Below the pieces are notes generated by a model. It was not told the origin of the DNA. It saw only the letters and a program-made list of their open reading frames with translations, and searched no databases. This document shows positions 33,455 through 42,986 of a DNA stretch of 64,000 nucleotides, piece after piece; position 1 is the first letter of the stretch, and each line of letters starts with the position of its first letter. Origin of the DNA: Dictyobacter aurantiacus (lineage in GTDB: Bacteria > Chloroflexota > Ktedonobacteria > Ktedonobacterales > Ktedonobacteraceae); NCBI RefSeq assembly GCF_003967515.1, contig NZ_BIFQ01000001.1:620001-684000 (forward strand), in the 5' to 3' direction. The position numbers and the translations under genes were made by a program.

Positions 33455-34387
33455 CTATTCATAACCTTGAATGGTATCCAGAAGCAGGTCCCAGAAGCGG
33501 TCCACCTGCAGCGCATAACCGACGCGCGCGTTCGCGGCCAATCCTGTTTTCGCATAGATATCACAGACGGTGCGCCCCACCGTCCATGCTCCCTGCGTTT
33601 CAATCTCCACATGCATCTCTTTCGCCAGAATAATGTCTGGCTCGATAACGGCGGCTACAGCGCAAGGATCGTGCAGGGGCGGCGCGGGAAAACCAAAGAC
33701 CTGGCGGTAGGAATCTGCGAAATAGTGCAGTAGATCGGCAACAAAAGTGGGCACAGGACGCTGCATGGCACGCAGACGGCCGATAATCTCTTCTGTCGCC
33801 AGTGCCTGGTGCGTCACTTCCAATGGAATCATCGTGATCGGCCTGCCGCAGGCAAAGACAATGGCCGCCGCCTCCGGATCAGCCCAGATGTTGAACTCGG
33901 CGCTAGCCGTGACGTTGCCTACGCTAATCGCGCCACCCATCAGCGAGATAGCCTGAATTTTCGGCACAATAGCTGGCTCGCGTCTGATAGCCGCTGCTAT
34001 ATTGGTCAGCGGCCCGGTAGGAACCAGCACGATATCGCCATCGGAATGTAAGAACAGGTCTATTAACAGGTCGACAGCATGCTGAGCCGCCAGGGGAAAA
34101 GCAGGGGGAGGCACATCGGGACCATCCAGGCCCGATTCGCCATGGATGTCTGCAGCGAAGTGTGGCGGATGAAGCAGCGGGCGCTGCATGCCGCGGGCCA
34201 CCGGTATATCTAAGATACGAGCCAGCGTGCAGACCTTTAGCGCGTTGGTTGAGGTCTTCTCCACCGATTGATTACCGGCCACGGTGGTCACAGCCAGCAG
34301 TTCCAGCGCGGGATGACGAGCCGCCAGCAACAGCGCGATCGCATCATCGTGCCCCGGATCGCAATCCAGGATGATCTTCTGTCTCAT
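33455..34387 (-). CDS. Ribonucleoside hydrolase (inosine-uridine-preferring family)
   Basis: The 310-residue enzyme splits nucleosides into base and ribose in the cytoplasm. It carries the calcium-binding signature IILDCDPGHDDAIAL (D8, D10, D14, D15), DIVLVPTGPLTNIAAAI, AISLMGGAISVGNVTASAEFNIWADPEAA and PLHDPCAVAAVIEPD with the late aspartate. It is divergent from the PFK-phosphopentomutase operon, so ribose salvage into central metabolism is a sensible joint role. The base preference cannot be read from the sequence. Confidence 0.92.
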   Translation of the reverse strand: MRQKIILDCDPGHDDAIALLLAARHPALELLAVTTVAGNQSVEKTSTNALKVCTLARILDIPVARGMQRPLLHPPHFAADIHGESGLDGPDVPPPAFPLAAQHAVDLLIDLFLHSDGDIVLVPTGPLTNIAAAIRREPAIVPKIQAISLMGGAISVGNVTASAEFNIWADPEAAAIVFACGRPITMIPLEVTHQALATEEIIGRLRAMQRPVPTFVADLLHYFADSYRQVFGFPAPPLHDPCAVAAVIEPDIILAKEMHVEIETQGAWTVGRTVCDIYAKTGLAANARVGYALQVDRFWDLLLDTIQGYE

Positions 34388-34574
34388 GTATTCTATCCTT
34401 TGTCAGCTACCTCAGCATCGATAGTCAGCCTGAATCGATAGATGTCGTCTATACAGATGAGCATGTTTATCGTAACATGTTGACATAATAATTTTCAACT
34501 CTACACACATCATAAATAAGCCTGAATAGAACGGGCTCTTCTCACATTTAGCACTCGACGCCAATCGATGGCAT

Positions 34575-34583
34575 TGTTATAAT
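34575..34583 (+). promoter_or_regulatory. Extended -10 promoter of the PFK operon
   Basis: TGTTATAAT at 34575-34583 is a perfect extended -10 (TGnTATAAT) element with a poor -35 region, about 45 bp before the start codon of the PFK gene. No operator is apparent. Confidence 0.5.
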
Positions 34584-34635
34584 GACCCTGAAAAACCATA
34601 GCTGCGACAGCTAGTTGAAAATAGAGGGTATTGTA

Positions 34636-35844
34636 TTGTCAGCAAAAAAACCGGGCAATTTGATCATTGGACAATCCGGCGGAGCCACCGCCGTCATTAA
34701 TGCCAGTCTTGTCGGTGCAGTGGAAGCCGCGCTCGCCGATCAGCGTATCGGCGGCATCTATGGCATGCACCATGGCATTGAGGGTCTTCTCAAGGAAGAC
34801 ATTATCGACCTGGGCAATCAACCGAACTCTGTATGGTCACAGCTTTTACATACACCATCGGCGGCTCTAGGTTCATGTCGCTATAAGCTCCAGGAGCATG
34901 ACCTGGAGCGAACAATTGAAATTCTGCGCCGCTATGATATTCACTATATGCTCTATATCGGGGGCAACGACTCTGCCGATACGGCCCACCGCCTGGCGGG
35001 GGCGGCCCGGCAGAGCAACTATGAACTCCAGATTATAAGCATTCCCAAAACCATTGATAATGATCTTCCCTTTACCGATCATTGTCCGGGTTATGGTAGT
35101 GCCGCTCGCTTCCTGGCACAGGCCACGCAGGACTCTACCATGAACACGCTGTCGATCCCCTGGCACTATCCCGTCAAAGTCATCGAAACCATGGGACGCG
35201 ACGCCGGCTGGTTGACGGCCTCGGCCGCGCTGGGTAAGCGCAGCGAGAGCGATGCGCCACATATCCTGCTACTCCCAGAAAAACCGTTCAATGAGCAAAG
35301 CTTTCTGACACAGGTTGAAGATATTTATAAGCAGTTGGGCTTTGTGATTGTCGTGGTGGCCGAAGCCATGCGCAATGAAAAGGGCAACGCCCTGGGTAGC
35401 TCGGGACAGGCTGGCATGGATGCTTTTCACCATCCTTTACTCAGCGGGGCTGCTCAGTACCTGGTAGAACTGGTTAAACGTGAATTGAAGCTACGCGCGC
35501 GCTTTGATAAACCTGGCGATCTACAGCGTATGTCCAGCACCCACATCTCTGCGCCGGATCGTGATGAGGCGTACCTGGTTGGTAAGATGGGCGTACATGC
35601 CCTGCTCGCCGGTGAAAGTGATAAGATGATAACATTGGTACGCGACGCACAGGCGCCTTATCACTGTACGACTGGATTAGCGGCCTTAAGCGAAGTCGCC
35701 AACGTACAGCGTCTGATGCCGGATGAGTACTTGAATGCATCCAAAACAATGGTCACGCAGGCATTCTACGATTATGCGTTACCATTGATTGGCGAACCAT
35801 TGATACACCATACCCAACTGGAAATGACGAGGATACGGTCATGA
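34636..35844 (+). CDS. 6-phosphofructokinase family, probably pyrophosphate-dependent
   Basis: The 402-residue enzyme should phosphorylate fructose-6-phosphate. Motifs in order: LIIGQSGGATAVINASL (phosphoryl donor loop), YIGGNDSADT (about 108-116), IPKTIDNDLPFTDH with the catalytic aspartates, VIETMGRDAGWLTA and LLPEKPF. The Asn-Asp pair in the GGND loop instead of the Gly of ATP enzymes points to pyrophosphate as donor; this is by family comparison. TTG 34636 is chosen because GAGGG lies 6 nt upstream. Its stop overlaps the DeoB start as ATGA, so the two are coupled. Confidence 0.87.
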   Translation: MSAKKPGNLIIGQSGGATAVINASLVGAVEAALADQRIGGIYGMHHGIEGLLKEDIIDLGNQPNSVWSQLLHTPSAALGSCRYKLQEHDLERTIEILRRYDIHYMLYIGGNDSADTAHRLAGAARQSNYELQIISIPKTIDNDLPFTDHCPGYGSAARFLAQATQDSTMNTLSIPWHYPVKVIETMGRDAGWLTASAALGKRSESDAPHILLLPEKPFNEQSFLTQVEDIYKQLGFVIVVVAEAMRNEKGNALGSSGQAGMDAFHHPLLSGAAQYLVELVKRELKLRARFDKPGDLQRMSSTHISAPDRDEAYLVGKMGVHALLAGESDKMITLVRDAQAPYHCTTGLAALSEVANVQRLMPDEYLNASKTMVTQAFYDYALPLIGEPLIHHTQLEMTRIRS

Positions 35845-37022
35845 CACACCTGACGCGAGCGATCCTGATCGTGCTCGACGGCGTAGGGGCGGGCGAAAAT
35901 CCCGATGCCCGCGCCTACGGCGACGAAGGGGCCAGTTCGCTCGAACACTGCGCCCAGGCCATTGGCGGCCTGGAACTGCCCAATCTCGGGAACCTGGGAA
36001 TTGGCAATATTACGCCCATCGTTGGGACACCACCTCGTGACAGGGTCGCGGGTGCTTATGGACGTATGGCCTCGGCCTCGGCCGGAAAAGATAGCACCAC
36101 GGGCCACTGGGAAATGACTGGCGTGGTCCTCTCCAGACCACTACCCACCTATCCGCATGGTTTTCCCGCAGATATCGTCGCCGCATTTGAGCAGGCGATT
36201 GGACGTAAGGTTATCGGCAATAAAGTTGCCTCAGGCACCGAGATCATCAAAGAACTGGGCGAGGAACACGTACGCACCGGCTATCCCATCCTCTACACCT
36301 CCGCCGATAGCGTGTTTCAGATCGCGGCCCACCAGGATGTGATTCCCCTCGCGGAGTTGTATCACATCTGCGAGATTGCCCGTAGTATGCTTACAGGTGA
36401 TCATGCAGTCGGGCGGGTTATCGCGCGTCCCTTTATTGGTGAGCCGGGTGCCTTCAAGCGCACGGAACATCGCAGGGACTTCTCGCTGGCCCCTACCGGC
36501 ATTACCTTGCTGGATCGCCTTAAGGACGCTGGCAAGGACGTGATTGGCCTGGGTAAAATCGAAGATCTTTTCGCCGGACGCGGCTTAACCCAACGCGATC
36601 ACACTGAGACGAACCGCGAAGGAATGGATGCTACCTTGAAATGGCTGGAGACAGATTTTTCGGGTCTCCTGTTTGTCAACCTGGTGGAATTCGATATGCT
36701 CTGGGGCCATCGTCGCGATAGCCAGGGATACGCGCAGGCTTTACGTGATGTCGATCAGTGGCTCCCACTGGTCCAGCAGCGTATGCGACCCGGTGATGCG
36801 CTCTTCTTTAGCGCGGACCACGGGGTGGATCCCACCTATCGTGGGACAGATCATACCCGAGAATGCGTGCCCTTACTTGCCTATGGAGAACCCATTCGTT
36901 CCGGTGTCGATCTCGGCGTTCGTCCAACCTTCGCGGACCTGGGGCAGACGTTAGCGGAAGCATTTGGTGTCGAACCCCTGGCCGCTGGAACGAGTTTCGC
37001 ACCTACACTGGGGTTATTATGA
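35841..37022 (+). CDS. deoB: Phosphopentomutase
   Basis: DeoB interconverts ribose-1-phosphate (or deoxyribose-1-phosphate) and the 5-phosphates. The 393-residue protein has the alkaline-phosphatase-type metal sites: AILIVLDGVGAGENPDA, GKDSTTGHWEMTG with the catalytic threonine region, TSADSVFQIAAH, FVNLVEFDMLWGHRRD and FSADHGVDPTYRGTDHTRE. It is the middle gene of a three-gene operon with 4-nt ATGA overlaps on both sides. With PFK and the divergent nucleoside hydrolase it suggests pentose salvage from nucleosides. Confidence 0.95.
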   Translation: MTHLTRAILIVLDGVGAGENPDARAYGDEGASSLEHCAQAIGGLELPNLGNLGIGNITPIVGTPPRDRVAGAYGRMASASAGKDSTTGHWEMTGVVLSRPLPTYPHGFPADIVAAFEQAIGRKVIGNKVASGTEIIKELGEEHVRTGYPILYTSADSVFQIAAHQDVIPLAELYHICEIARSMLTGDHAVGRVIARPFIGEPGAFKRTEHRRDFSLAPTGITLLDRLKDAGKDVIGLGKIEDLFAGRGLTQRDHTETNREGMDATLKWLETDFSGLLFVNLVEFDMLWGHRRDSQGYAQALRDVDQWLPLVQQRMRPGDALFFSADHGVDPTYRGTDHTRECVPLLAYGEPIRSGVDLGVRPTFADLGQTLAEAFGVEPLAAGTSFAPTLGLL

Positions 37023-37585
37023 CAGAATTACAACGGGATAACAAAGCAGATGTGGCCCAGGGACCCTATCTGCGTGGTGAACGCATCCAATTGCGCCGAC
37101 CATCGATGAAAGATGCAAACTATGTCTTTCACTGGGAACGCGACGATGAGGTGTGGCGCTACGATATTCATCGGCCGTATTCACGTACCATGGGCGAATT
37201 CTTGCCCACATTCGAGCGCAACTATATCCGTGGCAATGGACGCCAGTTCTGGTTCATTATTGAAGATGAGAACCGCATCCCGATTGGCACCATTACTTAC
37301 TTTAACGTTGATACTCGCCTGGGGCAAGCCGAGCTTGGCCTGGGATTAGGTGATAAGACCCGTTGGGGTCAGGGATATGGGCCAGAAGCGATTCGCACGT
37401 TGGTACGCTATATCTTTACGCTGCCCGGCATCCGGCGTGTCTATGCCGAAACGGCCCTGGCCAACCATCCCTCGCGTCGAGCCTTCGCGAAAGCGGGCTT
37501 TACTGAGGTCGGGCAGATCTATGATCCCCGCAGCACGGGCGAGCCCTGGGTGCTATTGGAGATTTGGAAATCTCATACCGTGTAG
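37019..37585 (+). CDS. GNAT acetyltransferase (RimJ/RimL-like)
   Basis: The 188-residue protein matches the Acetyltransf_3 group: YLRGERIQLRRPSMKDANYVFHWERDDEVWRYD at the N-terminus, LGLGLGDKTRWGQGYGPEAIRTLVRYIF for acetyl-CoA binding and RVYAETALANHPSRRAFAKAGFTEVG at the end. ATG 37019 overlaps the deoB stop as ATGA; the upstream open frame to 36863 lies in deoB. The acceptor (a ribosomal protein, peptide or small molecule) is unknown. Coupling to deoB is a curious pairing. Confidence 0.88.
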   Translation: MTELQRDNKADVAQGPYLRGERIQLRRPSMKDANYVFHWERDDEVWRYDIHRPYSRTMGEFLPTFERNYIRGNGRQFWFIIEDENRIPIGTITYFNVDTRLGQAELGLGLGDKTRWGQGYGPEAIRTLVRYIFTLPGIRRVYAETALANHPSRRAFAKAGFTEVGQIYDPRSTGEPWVLLEIWKSHTV

Positions 37586-37605
37586 TTCAGATAGAAGAAA
37601 GGAGC

Positions 37606-37663
37606 TGAGCTTTCTCCGATGATCTCATTGACTCGGGAAGGGTCTTTTATCAGAGAAAGCTCA
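37606..37663 (+). promoter_or_regulatory. Inverted repeat upstream of the phosphohexomutase gene
   Basis: TGAGCTTTCTC (37606-37616) and GAGAAAGCTCA (37653-37663) are perfect 11-bp arms spaced by 36 nt. The structure begins 20 nt after the GNAT stop and ends 13 nt before the next start. It may be a leader fold or a weak terminator. Confidence 0.45.
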
Positions 37664-37676
37664 TACATAATTCATT

Positions 37677-39038
37677 ATGAGCACTTCTCATACCGCTGTT
37701 GATCCATCCATTTTTAAAGCATATGATGTGCGTGGCGTTTATGGTGAGACGCTGCACGCCGAGACCGCCTACCGCATTGGGCGGGCGGCCGCCCAGTATC
37801 TCAATGTGCCTGAAATCGCGGTTGGCCGCGATATGCGCGTCTCGTCTCCCGAAATCGCCGAGGCTCTGATTCGTGGTATCAGCGACCAGGGTGTCAATGT
37901 GGTTGACCTGGGACAGATCACGACCGATGGGCTGTATTTCGCCGTGGGCAAATTTAATTACTCGGCCGGCGCTATGGTGACCGCCTCACACAATCCCGGC
38001 AAATATAATGGCATCAAGTTCTGCCGCGCCCAGGCCTTCCCGATTAGCCTGGATACCGGTCTGGGCGATATCCGCGACCTGGCGGTCAGCGGCAACTTCG
38101 CCGAGCCAGCCAGCAAAGGCGAAGTCACAAAGCGCGATGTGATCGACGACTATGTACAACATGCGCTCTCTTTCATCGATGTCAGCAAGATCAAACCACT
38201 CAAAGTGGTCATCGACGCCGGCAACGGTATGTCGGGTTTGATCATGCCTCGCGTGTTCAAGCACCTGCCCTGCGACCTGGTTCCGCTCTACTTTGACCTG
38301 GACGGCACATTCCCCAACCATCCCGCCAGCCCGATCGAACCAGAGAACATGGTTGATGTGCAGAAGAAGGTGCGCGAGGTCGGGGCAGACGTTGGTGCCG
38401 CCTTCGACGGCGACGCCGATCGCATGTTCCCGGTCGACGAAAACGGCAACCTGGTCGATGGATCTCAGGTGACGCTGGCCGTCACCAACAGCCTGCTGCA
38501 AAAAAAACCGGGCTCAACCATCCTCTACAACCTGATCGTCTCTAAGAGCGTTCCTGAACTGATTGAGAAGCTCGGCGGCAAGGGGCTACGCACCCGTGTC
38601 GGCCACTCATTTATTAAAGCCGACATGCGCAAAGCCGATGGCATCTTCGGCGGCGAGCACTCCGGACACTTCTACTTCCGCGACAACTGGTTCGCCGATT
38701 CCGGTCTGATCGCTCTGCTGATCATGCTGGAACTGATCTCGGTCGAGAACAAGCCCCTCTCCGAGATTATCCAGCCATTGGATCACTGGGTGCGCAGCGG
38801 TGAGGTGAACAGCACCGTCCAGGATGCCCAGGGCAAACTGCAGGCCCTGGAGGAGCACTTCGGCAAGTCGGCCAAATCGGTCGATAAGCTGGACGGACTG
38901 ACCGTTGACTACGGTGACTGGTGGTTTAATGTTCGCCCTTCGAACACCGAGCCCTTGCTGCGTCTGAACGTCGAGGCCAGAGACAAAACCCTGATGGAAC
39001 AGAAACGCGACGAGGTGCTGGCCTTCATTCGCGGCTAG
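37677..39038 (+). CDS. Phosphomannomutase/phosphoglucomutase
   Basis: The 453-residue alpha-phosphohexomutase moves phosphate between C6 and C1 of hexoses. The four expected loops are present: TASHNPGKYNGIKF with the phosphoserine, FDGDADRMFPVDENG for magnesium, GGEHSGHFYFRDNW for the sugar and RPSNTEPLLRLN for the phosphate. GEHSGH is typical of PMM/PGM enzymes that use mannose and glucose phosphates. ATG 37677 has only a weak purine leader. It is followed by the 39178 element. It links central metabolism to nucleotide-sugar and wall synthesis. Confidence 0.92.
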   Translation: MSTSHTAVDPSIFKAYDVRGVYGETLHAETAYRIGRAAAQYLNVPEIAVGRDMRVSSPEIAEALIRGISDQGVNVVDLGQITTDGLYFAVGKFNYSAGAMVTASHNPGKYNGIKFCRAQAFPISLDTGLGDIRDLAVSGNFAEPASKGEVTKRDVIDDYVQHALSFIDVSKIKPLKVVIDAGNGMSGLIMPRVFKHLPCDLVPLYFDLDGTFPNHPASPIEPENMVDVQKKVREVGADVGAAFDGDADRMFPVDENGNLVDGSQVTLAVTNSLLQKKPGSTILYNLIVSKSVPELIEKLGGKGLRTRVGHSFIKADMRKADGIFGGEHSGHFYFRDNWFADSGLIALLIMLELISVENKPLSEIIQPLDHWVRSGEVNSTVQDAQGKLQALEEHFGKSAKSVDKLDGLTVDYGDWWFNVRPSNTEPLLRLNVEARDKTLMEQKRDEVLAFIRG

Positions 39039-39177
39039 CATCTGGAACGGCCTGTAATAAGAGAGATAACTCCAACCCCGGATCAGGATTCCCTGTACTC
39101 CTGCCGGGGTTGCTCTCCGCGTGGTATATTACAAGCAGAGAAAAAAGCGCGAGTATAACCGGCAACGCTCTAAACAA

Positions 39178-39306
39178 GGCTATTTAAAAGTAGCGCTCAG
39201 CGGGGCCAAGGGGCGGCTAGCCCCTTGCGGGGTGTGGGGTGTCCCCACTCTTCTCATTTTCCCCACGTCGCCGCCGAAGGCGGCAAGAATAGACTTTTAA
39301 ATAGCC
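39178..39306. repeat. 129-bp element with perfect 14-bp terminal inverted repeats
   Basis: GGCTATTTAAAAGT (39178-39191) and its exact complement (39293-39306) enclose a GC-rich interior with CCAAGGGGC/GCCCCTTG and GTGGGG/CCCCAC hairpins. It is non-coding and lies between the mutase gene and sucC. This is MITE-like but different from the 3.3/29.3/47.4-kb family, although TTTAAATAG also occurs at the 43920 hairpin. Confidence 0.6.
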
Positions 39307-39326
39307 CGGGCTATCCATATATTCCC

Positions 39327-39355
39327 TTGCGCATAATAGGTAATTTCTTTAAAAT
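39327..39355 (+). promoter_or_regulatory. Putative promoter of sucCD
   Basis: TTGCGC (39327-39332), a 17-bp spacer and TAAAAT (39350-39355) lie about 50 bp before the sucC start and just downstream of the inverted-repeat element. Confidence 0.5.
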
Positions 39356-39403
39356 AGTGGGGAGTACAATGACGTACGACAAGTATCACAAGGAGCAACT
39401 ATT

Positions 39404-40552
39404 TTGAAAATTCATGAATATCAGGCCAAAGGTATTCTGGGCAAGTATGGCATTCCGGTCCAACCGGGGAAGGTCGCCTATACACCAGAGGAGGCCGAAG
39501 CTATTGCCCGTGAACTGGGTGGACCAGTTGTCATTAAAGCTCAGGTCTATGTCGGTGGACGCGGCAAAGCTGGCGGTATCCAATTCGGGGATACACCCGA
39601 GCAGGCCCGCGAGGCGGCTTCACGTGTCATTGGCATGGATATCAAAGGGCTCACGGTCGAAAAGGTTCTGGTAACTTCTAAAATCGATATTAAAGAAGAA
39701 TACTATCTGGGCATCGTGCTCGATCGCAAATCGCAAGCGCCCGTGGTGATGGTTTCAACGGCCGGCGGCATCGATATTGAAGAGGTCGCGGAGAAGACAC
39801 CCGAAAAGATCATCCAGCAGCCGATCGATATGCGCTGGGGTCTGCGCCATTTTGAGGCCCTGGACATCGTGGCCCGCGCAGGCTTCCCCTCCTATGTTTT
39901 ACGCCAATCAGCGGCCATCCTGGCGGCCCTGGCCAAAGCATTCATTGAGAGCGACGCGAACCTGGCCGAGATCAATCCATTGGCCTATACCGCTGACGGC
40001 AAGGTGATGGCCGCCGACGGTAAAATTGTCATTGACGATAATGGTCTGTTCCGCCAGAAAGAATACGCCACCTGGGCCGAGCCCGAAGAGGCCAATCCCC
40101 TGGAATATGAAGCCAAACAGGCCGGCCTGACCTACGTCAAGCTGGATGGAGATGTCGGCATCATCGGGAATGGCGCGGGCCTGGTGATGACCACGCTGGA
40201 TATGGTGGCCCGCTCGGGCGGCAAACCGGCCAATTTCCTGGACATCGGCGGCGGCGCCAAGGCCGAGGTCATGTATAAGTCACTCACGTTTGTGGCCCGG
40301 GACCCACAGGTCAAGGGCATCCTCGTTAATATCTTCGGCGGCATCACCCGCGGTGAAGAGGTCGCCAAGGGCGTCATCATGGCCCAGGCCGAGCTTCCCA
40401 AGGGCATGCCTATCGTGGTTCGCCTCTCGGGAACGGGTGCCGAAGAGGGACGTGCGCTGCTCAAAGACGCAGGACTGGACTGGGGTAAAGATATGCGCGA
40501 CGCATCAGAGAAGATTGTGGCCGCGATCGCTCAAACGGAAAAAGGACTGTAA
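39404..40552 (+). CDS. sucC: Succinate-CoA ligase, beta subunit
   Basis: SucC is the nucleotide-binding half of succinyl-CoA synthetase in the citric acid cycle. The 382-residue protein has the ATP-grasp N-terminus ([40 protein letters not shown]), [13 protein letters not shown] for metal, [17 protein letters not shown] and [11 protein letters not shown] near the CoA site, and [15 protein letters not shown]. The start is TTG, preceded by AAGGAG at about 9 nt. It is followed by sucD after 5 nt. Length and motifs match the family throughout. Confidence 0.96.
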   Translation: MKIHEYQAKGILGKYGIPVQPGKVAYTPEEAEAIARELGGPVVIKAQVYVGGRGKAGGIQFGDTPEQAREAASRVIGMDIKGLTVEKVLVTSKIDIKEEYYLGIVLDRKSQAPVVMVSTAGGIDIEEVAEKTPEKIIQQPIDMRWGLRHFEALDIVARAGFPSYVLRQSAAILAALAKAFIESDANLAEINPLAYTADGKVMAADGKIVIDDNGLFRQKEYATWAEPEEANPLEYEAKQAGLTYVKLDGDVGIIGNGAGLVMTTLDMVARSGGKPANFLDIGGGAKAEVMYKSLTFVARDPQVKGILVNIFGGITRGEEVAKGVIMAQAELPKGMPIVVRLSGTGAEEGRALLKDAGLDWGKDMRDASEKIVAAIAQTEKGL

Positions 40553-40557
40553 GGGAC

Positions 40558-41421
40558 ATGAGTATTCTATTAGATAACACTACACGCGTCATCGTTCAGG
40601 GTATTACCGGCCGCGAGGGTCAATACCATACCCGCAATATGCTAGCCGCCGGAACCAACATTGTGGGTGGCGTGACGCCATCCAAAGGTGGACAGAGCGT
40701 CGAGGGTGTGCCGGTCTTCGATACCGTTTTCCAGGCCAGAGCCGCCACCGACGCCACAGCCAGCTGCATCTTCGTGCCCCCGGCAGGAGCCGCTGACGCG
40801 ATTATGGAGGCCGCCACAGCCGGCATCGAGCTGATCGTATGTATCACCGAGGGCATTCCCGTCATCGACATGACGCGTGCCATGCTGGTGGTGCGCGAAA
40901 AAGGCGCTCGCCTGATTGGCCCCAACTGTCCTGGCATGTGTACCCCTGGATTTGGCAAGATCGGCATCATCCCCTACCAGATCTTCAATCCCGGTCCAGT
41001 AGGTTTTATTTCACGCTCAGGTACGCTGACCTACGAGGTCGTCTCCTTGCTGACGGGGGCTGGCATCGGTCAGTCCACCTGCATCGGCATCGGCGGCGAT
41101 CCCATCATCGGCTCAACCTTTGTGGACTACCTCAGCCTCTTTGAGCAGGATCCACAGACGAAGGTTGTGGTGATGTGCGGTGAGATCGGTGGTAGCGATG
41201 AAGAAGATGCCGCTGAGTTCATCAAAACGATGACCAAGCCTGTGGTAGCCTTCGTCTCTGGCCGCACGGCGCCGGCTGGCAAGCGCATGGGGCACGCCGG
41301 AGCGATCATCTCCGGCAACACCGGTACCGCCCAGGGAAAAGTGGCGGCCCTGCAGGCCGCCGGTGTTCCTGTCGCCGATACCATTTTTGATATTCCTGAC
41401 CTAGTCAAAAAAGTACTCTAA
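40558..41421 (+). CDS. sucD: Succinate-CoA ligase, alpha subunit
   Basis: SucD binds CoA and carries the phosphohistidine. The 287-residue protein shows [85 protein letters not shown] and the active-site region [20 protein letters not shown] with the histidine. AAGGGA just before ATG 40558 is the ribosome site. With sucC it forms the standard two-gene operon, closed by the hairpin at 41431. Confidence 0.97.
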   Translation: MSILLDNTTRVIVQGITGREGQYHTRNMLAAGTNIVGGVTPSKGGQSVEGVPVFDTVFQARAATDATASCIFVPPAGAADAIMEAATAGIELIVCITEGIPVIDMTRAMLVVREKGARLIGPNCPGMCTPGFGKIGIIPYQIFNPGPVGFISRSGTLTYEVVSLLTGAGIGQSTCIGIGGDPIIGSTFVDYLSLFEQDPQTKVVVMCGEIGGSDEEDAAEFIKTMTKPVVAFVSGRTAPAGKRMGHAGAIISGNTGTAQGKVAALQAAGVPVADTIFDIPDLVKKVL

Positions 41422-41430
41422 CGCAACGCT

Positions 41431-41463
41431 GGGATACCCATGCCTGACAGACATGGGTATCCC
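41431..41463 (+). terminator. Hairpin after sucD
   Basis: The arms 41431-41442 and 41452-41463 form a perfect 12-bp stem with a 9-nt loop, 10 nt after the sucD stop. There is no good T tract. Confidence 0.6.
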
Positions 41464-41514
41464 ACCTAGAAAATAACCAGGCACTTAACGAAGTAGCCTG
41501 ACCAAGGGAAATCT

Positions 41515-42747
41515 ATGACAACGGCCCTCGTCTACGATCCAATATTTATGGAGCATCGTCCTCCCAAGGGACATCCTGAACGTCCTCAAAGGATGGAGAT
41601 GTCGATCGGCTATCTGCGCGCCCTCAACTGGCTGGAACGTCCAGAACTCGTGCAGCTAACGCCGCGCGCCGCCAGTATCGATGAACTGGCAACTGTGCAT
41701 GAGCGCGAATACATCCAGGAAATCGAAGAGCTCAGCCAGCAGGCCGCCGAAACCGAAGCGGCCACTGGAGTCCCCACCAGCCTGCAGGCAGGCACCGATA
41801 CATATGTATCCGCTAAAACCTATGAAGCTGCCCGCAAGGCAGCGGGAGCTCCCCTGACAGCCCTGGATGCCATTATGAATGGCGAGGTAAAAAATGCCTA
41901 CTGTCTGGTTCGCCCTCCGGGTCACCATGCCGTGGCGGAAGCTGGCTTCGGCTTCTGCATCTTCAACAACGTCGCCATCGCGGCTCGCTACGCGCTAGAT
42001 CGCTATGAGCTGGAGCGCGTCATGATCATCGATTATGATGTACATCATGGCAATGGTACCCAGGAAACCTTCTATGATGATCCTCGCGTGCTCTACTTTT
42101 CGATCCACCAGGCTCCCTTCTTTCCCGGCACCGGCCTGTCCGATGAGCGTGGAGAGGGAGATGCGGTAGGTACGACCATCAATGTTCCGCTGCCAGCTGG
42201 CTCAGGCTATGAAATCTACGAACCCATCTTCCGTCAGGTCCTGGCACCGGCCGCCGACCGCTTTAATCCACAATTGATCCTGGTTTCAGCTGGCTATGAT
42301 GCTCACTGGAAAGAGGCGGAAGGTCACACCGGCGTTCAACCGGGCATGCGCATCTCTACCGCCGGCTTCTCCAAGCTTAATGAGATCATTCTCAAGCTGG
42401 CCGATACCCTCTGTGAAGGCCGATTGATCATGGTACAGGAGGGCGGCTATGACCTGGATGTTGTCGCCAGCGGCGTCGCCACCAGCCTCAATCAGCTCCT
42501 TGGCGGCACCGAAGCCGTTGATAAGTATGGGCAGGCACCCGATATCGCCTTTCAGCTCAACACCGATGTTGTGATTTCAGAGCTGCGGCGCATTCACCAG
42601 CTCACTGGCTATCGCATGCGCAACCAGCCTAAACCGGACCGCGAGAAGCTGCTGCGTGAGATGAAGGGTCCCGTCATCACAAAGACACCGGCCACCTCCC
42701 AATCCTCAGATGATGCCAGCGATACCTGCTGCCAGAACGAAGAATAA
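41515..42747 (+). CDS. Histone-deacetylase-family amidohydrolase
   Basis: The 410-residue zinc enzyme belongs to the class II HDAC/acetylpolyamine amidohydrolase family. It has the catalytic His pair in VRPPGHHAVAEAGFGFCIFNNVAIAA, the zinc site in MIIDYDVHHGNGTQETF, and LILVSAGYDAHWKEAEG and MVQEGGYD around the final Asp and Tyr positions. Bacterial members act on acetylpolyamines, acetyl-lysine or related amides. The C-terminal 60 residues are extra and polar, ending DTCCQNEE. It is monocistronic. The substrate cannot be read here; a polyamine link with the ATP-grasp gene at 16462 is only speculation. Confidence 0.9.
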   Translation: MTTALVYDPIFMEHRPPKGHPERPQRMEMSIGYLRALNWLERPELVQLTPRAASIDELATVHEREYIQEIEELSQQAAETEAATGVPTSLQAGTDTYVSAKTYEAARKAAGAPLTALDAIMNGEVKNAYCLVRPPGHHAVAEAGFGFCIFNNVAIAARYALDRYELERVMIIDYDVHHGNGTQETFYDDPRVLYFSIHQAPFFPGTGLSDERGEGDAVGTTINVPLPAGSGYEIYEPIFRQVLAPAADRFNPQLILVSAGYDAHWKEAEGHTGVQPGMRISTAGFSKLNEIILKLADTLCEGRLIMVQEGGYDLDVVASGVATSLNQLLGGTEAVDKYGQAPDIAFQLNTDVVISELRRIHQLTGYRMRNQPKPDREKLLREMKGPVITKTPATSQSSDDASDTCCQNEE

Positions 42748-42754
42748 ATCCTTA

Positions 42755-42817
42755 ACAACAGCAAGAAGGGGTTCTCGGTTCCTACGAGAGGAACCGAGAA
42801 CCCCTTCTTGCTGTTGT
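42755..42817 (+). terminator. 29-bp perfect-stem hairpin after the HDAC gene
   Basis: The arms 42755-42783 and 42789-42817 are perfectly complementary with a 5-nt loop. The structure starts 8 nt after the stop codon and is unusually long for a terminator. Confidence 0.65.
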
Positions 42818-42986
42818 CCGGTTCAATGTTGACGCGTAGGGATATGAAAGGATACACTAAAAGCACGTAACAAGGGCCACTTTGAGCATATACAATGTTC
42901 AAAAGCACCTATCACTATAGGAAAACACATAACAGCTTTGCGGCACATTTTGTGGCACATATAAAGGCCGCCAGCACAGAGGATAT

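Noticed and set aside
36863..37018. 52-residue extension of the GNAT protein
   Set aside because: It lies inside deoB; the ATGA overlap at 37019 gives the natural start.
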